Made by a program: the position numbers and the translations under genes. A model generated the notes under the pieces. The model was not told where the DNA came from. It did no database searches and saw only the letters and a program-made list of their open reading frames with translations. This document shows positions 56,619-64,000 of a stretch of 64,000 bases of DNA, one piece after another. Source of the stretch: Cryptomeria japonica (lineage: Eukaryota; Streptophyta; Pinopsida; Cupressales; Cupressaceae); NCBI RefSeq assembly GCF_030272615.1, contig NC_081412.1, forward strand, positions 667,867,852 to 667,931,851. The letters run 5' to 3'. How positions within the stretch are numbered: the first letter of the stretch is position 1; every line of letters starts with the position of its first letter.

Positions 56619-59600
56619 TCATTGTTCCATAAGATAAAAGATAAAATTGTCTATGAGAGCAAAGCATATGTATCTCCATTTTATGTGGAAACATAACACT
56701 GCAATCACAAGAGCAAATCCCACTCCATAACTTAACCCAAGTCCCACAGCCCACCATTGATCCATTACAACATCTCCATCCGCATCTCCATCTTCATCTG
56801 CACTTGTATTATTGTGATTCTCTCTGCTACCCATTGATCTATTACTCAGTGTTTTATTTTCAAGGGGAGGTCCATGAAGATGGGGATTTCCTAGAAAAGA
56901 AGAAGCCTCAAATGTTGAAAATTGCTTCCCCTGCGGTATTAATCCAGAAAGCATGTTGTTGGAAAGATTCAATACTTCAAGAAATGTGAGATTTAAAAGC
57001 TGAGAAGGAATATTTCCTGATAGCTTGTTTTCTGATAGATCTAGAGATTCCAAGTAATCCATGGCTCCCATTGATTCTGGGATTGAGCCACTCAGATTAT
57101 TTTTTGATATGTTGAGAGAAATTAATCCTGCAAGGAGTCCCAATTCTGAAGGAATGTTGCCTGACAACTTATTACGCGAGAGATCTATGAACTTGTCTGC
57201 TCTAATTATCTTCTCGTATAGAGTTTCCCTTCCTTTTATCCAAATGGTTACTTCATCAACAAATTTGAGTTCATAACTTGAATAAGCATCAGCACTTCCT
57301 GAAAGTACTGGATGTGGCACATCGAAACTTTGAGAATGATTGACCATAGCATATAACTTGCTAACATCTGGAGGAATACTTCCTGTTAATTGATTTCCAG
57401 GTAAATCTAAAATCTGAAGATTTTGCATCCGGAACAACTGAACTGGAATTCTATTAGCAAACTTATTAGAAGCTAAACTAAGAATTCTTAAATCTGTTAG
57501 CCTTTCAATCCAAGTAGGAATGCTACCTTCAAATTTATTTTTCCCCAAATCAAGTACTTGGAGATGTGTACAATTTGCAATGGATGAAGGAATAATACCT
57601 TGCAACTTATTGCCATTGAGATTAAGTGTATGAAGATCAATCAAATTTCCCAACTCCTTTGGAATCTTCCCTTGCAAAACATTTTGAGCTAAATTTAAAA
57701 CTGTTAATCCAGAACATGTTCCAATGTTTGCTGGAATCTTACCAATCAGCTTGTTCTTTGACAAGTCCAAAGCGCCATAATTACCAGTTGAATATCGCAG
57801 GAAACATATAGAACTTGGAATTTGTCCAGTCAGATTATTCCCTGACAATGATACAGAGACTGGTATATCAATTTTTGCAGGAATAGAGCCATTAAACCCA
57901 TTATCAGATAGATCTAATATTTCTGAAGCAAAATCCAGAGCAGGAAGAGAACCATATAATCTGTTGCTGTGCAGGTCCACCACATGAAAACCATTAGATA
58001 TCTTCTGGGGTAGACAACCTTCCAATTGATTATTTGAAAGATTGAGATATTGAAGATAGGGAAGATCCCATAGCCACGAAGGAAGATTTCCCACAATGTT
58101 GTTATCTGAAAGATCTAGCCTTTCCAACTGATATTGCTGGGACAAAAATGCAGGTAAGTCGCCTTCTATATTGCAAGACCCCAATCCAAGGCCTTCCAGG
58201 TGGGCAAACTGAGGAACCAAGCTTGGAGAGATGTTAATGAGAAGCTGATTTTCAGAAAGGTGAAATTCCCTAAGGCGGGTTAGATTTTCAAGTAGCTGAA
58301 GTGAAAGTTTGCCTGTTAATTCATTGGAAGAAAGTGACAATACTTCCAGATTTGAAATGGAATCAGGAATTGTTCCTGACAGCTGGTTATGGTCTAGAAC
58401 AAACTCCCTTAATGTTGGAAGCTGACAGAGAGACGGCGGAATATGACCACTTAACCGGTTGTGACTAATGTGCAGATATTTAAGGGACGAAAAGTTGCCA
58501 AAAGAGGATGGTATACTGCCCTCAAAATTGTTATGCGACAGATCGATAGACTCAAGGGATAAAAAGTTGCTAAAAGAGGATGGTATACTGCCCTCCAAAT
58601 TGTTATACCTCAGATTTATGGCCTTCAGTTTTGAAAAGTTTGCAATAGACTGCGGAAATGCTCCTCCTAGATTGCACTCAGAAAGAGATAGCACAACTAG
58701 TGAGGAAGAATGGCCTAGAATGAAAGAAAGGTTTCCTTTTAACTCAAAATTTGTGTCAAGCACAAGATAGCTCATTCTTGAACGGGCCAAGAAATTGGAA
58801 GGTATGGAATCATATAGATAACAGTTACTGAGATCAAGTGAAACCAATGAGGACGCGTTCGCAAACCAAGACGATAGTTCAAACGGGAAATAATTAGAGC
58901 CTATATGCAGATGTGATAAACGGGTGAGGTTTGAGAGATCTGGAATATTACCCGAGAGCTCACAATCATAGAGGTAAATCTTGGTAAGATTGGGAAGACC
59001 ACTAAGGGCCCCACCCCAATGCTCAGACGCCATTGTCAAGTTCACTCTCGTCATTACTAAAAATTCCAAGCTTCTTAGATTTCTGACCCATACATCAAAC
59101 TTATTACTATTCAAGGTGTTACTACATGACATATGCAAATGACGCAGGCTTGACATATTTCCCATCTCCAAAGGGACTTCGCCTCCAAATCCAGCATTTG
59201 ACAAGCTAAGAAATGTAAGCTTCTGCAGTTTTGACAATTGGGAAGGAATAGAAATACCTTGAAAGTTAATCCCGCTGAGATCCAAGTGCTGTAGATGCTG
59301 CAGATTAAACAGCGACGGACGAAGCTCCCTACTAGAACTATCTTCAGTGAGTGTGAAGGCATCATATGTGTCAAGGCCCTGGTCAGTACTTACATCAAGT
59401 CGGATGACATGTGATGTATGATATTCACAGGCAACGCCCTCCCACTCGCAACAGTTGAATCCCCGCCAAGAGGATAAACGAGCTGAGGAAAGATTAAGAC
59501 CAGCCTTGAAATCCAGCAAGTAATTTCTCTCATCTTGCAAACATGATTTTGAAAATGGAAATTGAATTATTATCCAAATCAACAAAAACGCAGAACCCAG

Positions 59601-59627
59601 AGACATGGGAAAGGAAAGTGGATACAT
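56619..59627 (-). CDS. Leucine-rich repeat receptor-like protein (RLP), intact
   Basis: Single-exon frame of 1002 codons, no defects. Signal peptide about residues 1-29 (FLLIWIIIQFPFSKS), then an N-terminal cap with the Cys pair FNCCEWEGVACE (residues 31-80). A long run of plant-type LRRs (L..L.L..N.L.G.IP) spans about 90-900. An island-type segment near 775-825 contains VDEVTIWIKGRETLYEKI, in the position of the KGRE motif of RLPs. An acidic juxtamembrane stretch (SADEDGDADGDVVMD) and one membrane helix (about 957-985) follow, with a cytoplasmic tail of about 15-20 residues and no kinase. RLPs of this form sit in the plasma membrane and sense microbial or developmental ligands with partner kinases; the ligand here is unknown. 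Start at 59627; ATG 59606 is an alternative. The only clearly functional gene in the window. Confidence 0.93.
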   Translation of the reverse strand: MYPLSFPMSLGSAFLLIWIIIQFPFSKSCLQDERNYLLDFKAGLNLSSARLSSWRGFNCCEWEGVACEYHTSHVIRLDVSTDQGLDTYDAFTLTEDSSSRELRPSLFNLQHLQHLDLSGINFQGISIPSQLSKLQKLTFLSLSNAGFGGEVPLEMGNMSSLRHLHMSCSNTLNSNKFDVWVRNLRSLEFLVMTRVNLTMASEHWGGALSGLPNLTKIYLYDCELSGNIPDLSNLTRLSHLHIGSNYFPFELSSWFANASSLVSLDLSNCYLYDSIPSNFLARSRMSYLVLDTNFELKGNLSFILGHSSSLVVLSLSECNLGGAFPQSIANFSKLKAINLRYNNLEGSIPSSFSNFLSLESIDLSHNNFEGSIPSSFGNFSSLKYLHISHNRLSGHIPPSLCQLPTLREFVLDHNQLSGTIPDSISNLEVLSLSSNELTGKLSLQLLENLTRLREFHLSENQLLINISPSLVPQFAHLEGLGLGSCNIEGDLPAFLSQQYQLERLDLSDNNIVGNLPSWLWDLPYLQYLNLSNNQLEGCLPQKISNGFHVVDLHSNRLYGSLPALDFASEILDLSDNGFNGSIPAKIDIPVSVSLSGNNLTGQIPSSICFLRYSTGNYGALDLSKNKLIGKIPANIGTCSGLTVLNLAQNVLQGKIPKELGNLIDLHTLNLNGNKLQGIIPSSIANCTHLQVLDLGKNKFEGSIPTWIERLTDLRILSLASNKFANRIPVQLFRMQNLQILDLPGNQLTGSIPPDVSKLYAMVNHSQSFDVPHPVLSGSADAYSSYELKFVDEVTIWIKGRETLYEKIIRADKFIDLSRNKLSGNIPSELGLLAGLISLNISKNNLSGSIPESMGAMDYLESLDLSENKLSGNIPSQLLNLTFLEVLNLSNNMLSGLIPQGKQFSTFEASSFLGNPHLHGPPLENKTLSNRSMGSRENHNNTSADEDGDADGDVVMDQWWAVGLGLSYGVGFALVIAVLCFHIKWRYICFALIDNFIFYLMEQ

Positions 59628-59935
59628 TGCATTCCTATTGTGTAATTTACCATGATCCCCCCTATGGGGTATAAATAACTAAAACTTCTACTTCAAGCGA
59701 CAAAATCTTTTCCGTCTTTTGCAAGGCATGACTAACTATTGGCTATAAAGTCTTCGTTATACTCCTTTTTATCGAGTTGCGTTAACAAAAGTCTTTTGCA
59801 AGAGATGACTGACTGTTGCCTTGAATGTGAAATCCACTAACAGGTCTTTGGCAACATCACGGCAACTTTTTTTCCACACGTCTGCTGACTTTGTAAGATG
59901 ATAAAAGTCTCATTAGATTATCCCATAAGTATATC
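59628..59935 (-). promoter_or_regulatory. Promoter region of the RLP gene
   Basis: On the minus strand TATTTATACC (59667-59676) is a TATA-like box about 40-50 bp before the ATG. This whole stretch has a degenerate second copy at about 62750-63000. Confidence 0.55.
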
Positions 59936-61152
59936 GATTTTGTTACAGGACTCGTTAGAATTTTTTTATACAAGTCTAGACAATAATAAGCTTCTAATCT
60001 AGGAGAGAATGAGTTTAATATATTTTAATGAATTAATTTGTTTATCTATTTAGTTTAAAAGAATAAAGTTATTGTGAAAAACAATTTAATAAATAATTTT
60101 TTATATAATTTTAAAAAATAAAAAGAATAATAATACTTTTTATATATTTTAAAGAAGTGGGGAGAGATTACATGTATATAAATATTAGTGGGTTTAATTA
60201 TTATTTCTTTTCTTTTTTGGTTTTAAGAATTTGTTTTTAATTAGTTAAATGAATGTCTTTAAATACTAATACATAACAAATCATTGTACAAATGTGTACT
60301 TAAACTCTCTATAATTATGACGAGGGATTGTGAATCAAAAATTTACCATGATGATATTATTTGGGCGGTTTTTCTTAATAGATAGAGATGGTTAGAGTAG
60401 AAACAAAGAAAAATCCATTTACACTCTATTTTATTTGAAATAATGTAGATATTGTAAGGACATGAAAAGAGTTGGTCATCATATAAACAAATTAAAGTTA
60501 TTTATAATGCAAGTAAACAAAATATTTATAGTGCAATAAAATAGAAGTCTTGAAGGAAATAATTATAATTCATGCAAAGAAAAAGATCAATGGGACTAGG
60601 TGAAGGGCAATGAAAAGCCAAAAGAGGGTCTTATTGGGCACCTTTTCCATTAAATTGAAACCTAAAGTTTGATGAGTAATTCGAGATGCTTATACTTGGA
60701 TTTAGAACACGTGATGAAGATAAAAATTATAGTATGTGGTGTCTAATTTTTAAAATACTATTTATTTTTAAAAACGATATTTAGATTAAGAGGTTTAAAC
60801 ACTAAGCACAAAAAAATGTTTTTTCTTTATGACTAAAATATAACATGGTGTAAGATTGTGCACCCCTTTACTCGTTTTTTCATTAAAGTATTTCTTATAA
60901 ATAATTAAAGTATCTTCAAATGTCTCTTAGTATATTTCTAGAGATTTCACAAACATGTGGATAATATAAGAAGTATGTAATTTTGTAAGTTGCTGGAATA
61001 ATAATAAAAAAAGAGATTTCTCTACTTTTCTTGTTGACATAATCTTTAAGGTGAATTGCTTAAATATTATCATGTGTTTAATTTCCATGCAACATTTGGT
61101 TGTTTAAAATCAAAATTTATATTTCCTTTTCTATATTGAGATATTCAATAAT
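59936..61152. other. AT-rich upstream region, possible LTR of the following copia fragment
   Basis: No reading frame. The 3' end abuts a primer-binding-like site at 61153, so part of it (right side) is likely a decayed 5' LTR, but its start cannot be fixed. Confidence 0.45.
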
Positions 61153-62695
61153 TGATATCAGAGCTAAGGAGAAGTTACAGAAGAAAAATTTACAAAAGTG
61201 AAAAAATCTATGAAACGGAGAAATGAAAGATTCTCAAGCTAGATCTTCAAAACATGGAAGGTACCATTATAATTATCCTAATTCAAAAAGACCACTCAAT
61301 CGCATTAGAGGTAAATTTGAAAGAGAATTAAAAATATTCAATGACGATTGAGATGTTTTGGACAAGGCTAAAATAACTATTATCCTCTCTCTCTAATAAT
61401 TTTGTTAGTGTTGCAATAGAAAATAAAGAAAAAGATATGCGAGATTGATTGTGTGACATGTATTAGAGGGTTTCTAGATAAAATGGACTTTTTCTAATGA
61501 AGAAATTGTTTAATTTAAAGATGAAGTATGGTTGCAATTTTTCAAAATGCGTAAATGAATTTAATACCTTGATTAGCCGATTAATGTTTGTTGATATTAA
61601 TTTTGAAGAAGAAATTAGATCCATCTTTATTTTGTGTTCTCTTCTTAATAGTTTGGAAGGATTGGTTATGAAGAGTGGTAATTTTATATATAGAAGAAAA
61701 GGATTTAATAAAAAGGTTCAGACATATTGAATTTTGATGATGTTTCAACAACTCTTCTCAATGAAGACATGAGAAGAAAACATCAAGGTACCTCATTTAG
61801 AGAGGCATTGGTATTTGGCAATAGTTGGAGATCTAAAGAAAGAGGAAAAAATAACAACAAAAGAATATCTAAATCCAACAAGAGATCCAAATCCAAAGGG
61901 AAAAATATAGGTTGCCAGTTTTGAGGCAAGGAAGGCCACATAAAGAAAAAATGTTGATAATATAAAATGGTGGAAAATAAATCAAAGAAAAATGAGGTAA
62001 ATTCAACATATGAGATAACGAACTAATGCATTAGTTATTTCTATAGGAGAGATTGCAAAAGGTGTGTGGGCTCTAGATTCTAGATATTCTTTTAATGCCA
62101 TGTCATGATGGGAGTATCTTAAAAACTATCAAGAGGACAACTCTATCAAAGTCTATCTTGGTGACAATGAACCTCATGATATAATATGAAAAAGGTTATT
62201 TTTTTATTGAAATTAAAAATTATAAATAGTTGGCTACCCAAGATGTCAAACACATGCCTAAGCTCAAAAAATAATTTAATTTTTGTGGTAGAGCAAGATG
62301 TGTAAGGTTGTAGCATCACTTTTGAGTCAAGCATGTGAAAGGTCGCAAAAGGAGCCTTCGTGAATGCTAAAGGAAACAAATAATGCACTTTGGATGGGTT
62401 AGAGAGTCATGTTGAAGAGGGAGCTATGATGCTAGTTGTAGACATCAACTTAGAGATTCAACCCAACAGGCCTAGTCTTATGAGTAAAAAGGGTCTCAAT
62501 ATTTTCAATCAAATAGGTCAACTTTCAAGCTTGAAATTTGATGATTTGGAGTTCTGTGACCATTATATCTATTGAAAAAGAAGAAGAATCAACTTCTCTA
62601 CCATAGGACATGACAAGAAGACAAGGCCATTAGACCTTGTACACTTAGATGTCTTTGGTCCCATGGAGATTATATAAAGTAACTTCTCTTATGTA
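61153..62695 (+). pseudogene. Decayed Ty1-copia gag-pol fragment
   Basis: Primer-site-like TGATATCAGAGCTA at 61153. Gag blocks at 61497-61730 (LFNLKMKYGCNF, FNTLISRLMFVDINFEEEIR) and 61727-61924 (LLNEDMRRKHQGT, KSNKRSKSKGK) resemble copia-A gag. A zinc knuckle follows in which the second Cys codon is TGA (CQF.GKEGHIKKKC, about 61910-61955), then a degraded protease region (62050-62180). A stretch ending LDLVHLDVFGPME (62635-62670) is the start of an integrase core. It stops there, where the duplicated receptor-gene 5' region begins. No LTR seen on its right. Confidence 0.78.
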
Positions 62696-62697
62696 GT

Positions 62698-63000
62698 AAA
62701 CATGCTATTGAAAATGGAAAATGAAATATTGTCCAAATAAATAAAAATACAAAGCCTACAAACATCTTAAATGAAAGTGGATACATTCCTATTGTACAAT
62801 TTATTTACACTTCTTCCCCCATGAGGTATACATAACTAAACAATGAGACAATACATCTACTTTTGTTGGAAGGCAAAGTGTATCATATGAGAGTGGAAAA
62901 GATCTGATAATTTAACTCTAATGACATCTGTAATGCATGACTAATGGTTGTTTCGCAACAAGACAACTACTTTATAGGTTTCTCATTAGCTTAATCTATA
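62698..63000 (-). pseudogene. Degenerate copy of the RLP 5' end and promoter
   Basis: On the plus strand, AACATGCTATTGAAAATGGA, ATATTGTCCAAATAAATAAA and GAAAGTGGATACATTCCTAT line up with 59543-59640 (AACATGATTTTGAAAATGGA, ATTATTATCCAAATCAACAA, GAAAGTGGATACATTGCATT). Further upstream GCATGACTAA and TCTCATTAG..TA match 59726 and 59910. It covers the start region and about 250 bp of promoter; the rest of the gene is absent. It suggests a second, mostly lost RLP gene. Confidence 0.72.
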
Positions 63001-64000
63001 CACACAAAATAAATAAATAAATAAAATAATAAGATACATTTTTAATGGACCATGGAACTGTATAGAGGAGAATGGGTTTATATATATAATGTTATTATGA
63101 AGGCCATATTAAAAAAATATTTTTGATAATATATAATTTATTAAGTGAATTTAGTTATATTAAATTGATTTAGATGTTTGTGTATTATTTTTTTCAAAGG
63201 AATTTCGATGAATTTTAGATGAACTTCTAACAAGTTCTAATAAGAATATTTCTTTTCACAATTTTTTTACATTTTAATTTAAAATTCTAATTAAATTTTT
63301 TAATTCAATTGATTTTCATGGGTACTATAAATATTTGACATTGCAATTAACTAATTTAAATGTAAAAAAAAAAAGTCTAATATAAGTTGACTCTAAAAAT
63401 AGCAAAGCATCATCATTAACCCATAGCTAAAATTTAGAGTCAAAAGTGCTAGACACTCGAGCTCAGTGTCCTAATCTTGAGAGTGTACAAACTAATGAAA
63501 AGGTTCAAAAATACAATTCCGTGAGATCTTATAGGCTTGTTTTCCATACTTGCATCCAAAAAGTATTAGACATTGGAGCTAGGTGATTTAGTCTAGGGGT
63601 TTCTACTTATTTAAAATTTGGTATCGTCTATCTCAAACTACTTTACACAAATCTATAAATTTCAATTGTTGAATCTACACCTACACACATGAAAAAGAGG
63701 GGAAAATGTTGTATTGTATAGGAGCTTGCCTAAGTTAAACCTCACATTGGTGTTGCCACCTCAACAATAGCAACAATTGATGAAAAAAATTGCTTTTAAT
63801 ACTAATCCTAAAGATCACAACAATTTTACAAAACTATACTTACTATGGATCAATTACTTATTTACGTCTAGCAAGTTGGTAGGATTGAGTGGTAGGGACT
63901 GATAAAATTATAGAAACTACAATTTCTTTGAGGCATTCTGTCAAAGATGCTTTTATATTTTGTGTACATATCTACTAGGGGAAAGGACCCAGTAGTTGAG
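63001..64000. other. AT-rich tail of window, no gene seen
   Basis: No reading frame, RNA gene or repeat structure beyond A/T runs could be supported. Confidence 0.5.

Noticed and set aside
56350-56757. 135-codon minus frame overlapping the end of the receptor gene
   Set aside because: Other-frame shadow of the receptor gene's end plus its 3' flank; no domain.

Overview
The window reads as plant nuclear DNA, most likely from a large gymnosperm (conifer-like) genome. The evidence is nested LTR retrotransposons with plant-type tRNA-Met primer sites, TTTAGGG-type repeats, L1 elements with an RNase H tail, long AT-rich spacers, and a single intact host gene, an LRR receptor-like protein. The organism call is inference. 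No rRNA, tRNA or CRISPR array was seen.

Layout. 1-15695: an old Ty1-copia element (copia-B) into which two copies of a second copia family (copia-A) inserted in opposite orientations. The left copy (1-4719, minus) runs off the window; the right copy (8439-14454, plus) is complete, with 894-bp LTRs and a GTCTC target duplication. 15990 to about 23470: a decayed Ty3/gypsy Tat-lineage element with dual RNase H and an antisense accessory reading frame. 23540-25640: minus-strand LINE fragment. 26470-32552: decayed chromovirus (Ty3/gypsy) with both LTRs. 32575-33636: minus-strand copia gag remnant. 33637-36734: no gene seen, but two palindromic structures.

36735-55535 is the most unusual part. A decayed copy of a DDE-like DNA transposase (plus strand) is split by a second, larger member of the same family at 37426-51683. 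The younger element has terminal inverted repeats starting GGGTA.GTGCAC and a 4-bp TTGA target duplication, and removing it restores the transposase reading frame exactly. It carries a transposase gene on the minus strand (42307-45170), a convergent multi-exon accessory gene on the plus strand (37731-40370), a 360-bp tandem repeat between them, and palindromic CGTACG-type subterminal repeats. A 5'-truncated L1 LINE (46280-50609) and a GA microsatellite later interrupted its right end. A copia-B-family solo LTR sits in an intron of the older copy. I do not recognise a named plant superfamily for this transposase.

55666-64000: the intact LRR receptor-like protein gene (56619-59627, minus), a decayed copia fragment (61153-62695), and a second degenerate copy of the receptor gene's 5' end and promoter (62698-63000).

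The retroelements show decay by C-to-T change: premature stops in copia-A and copia-B are mostly CAG to TAG, and those in the younger transposase are all TGA at probable former CGA codons. Both fit loss of methylated cytosine. The genes do not form one pathway; the window is a record of successive insertions beside one defence-type receptor gene.
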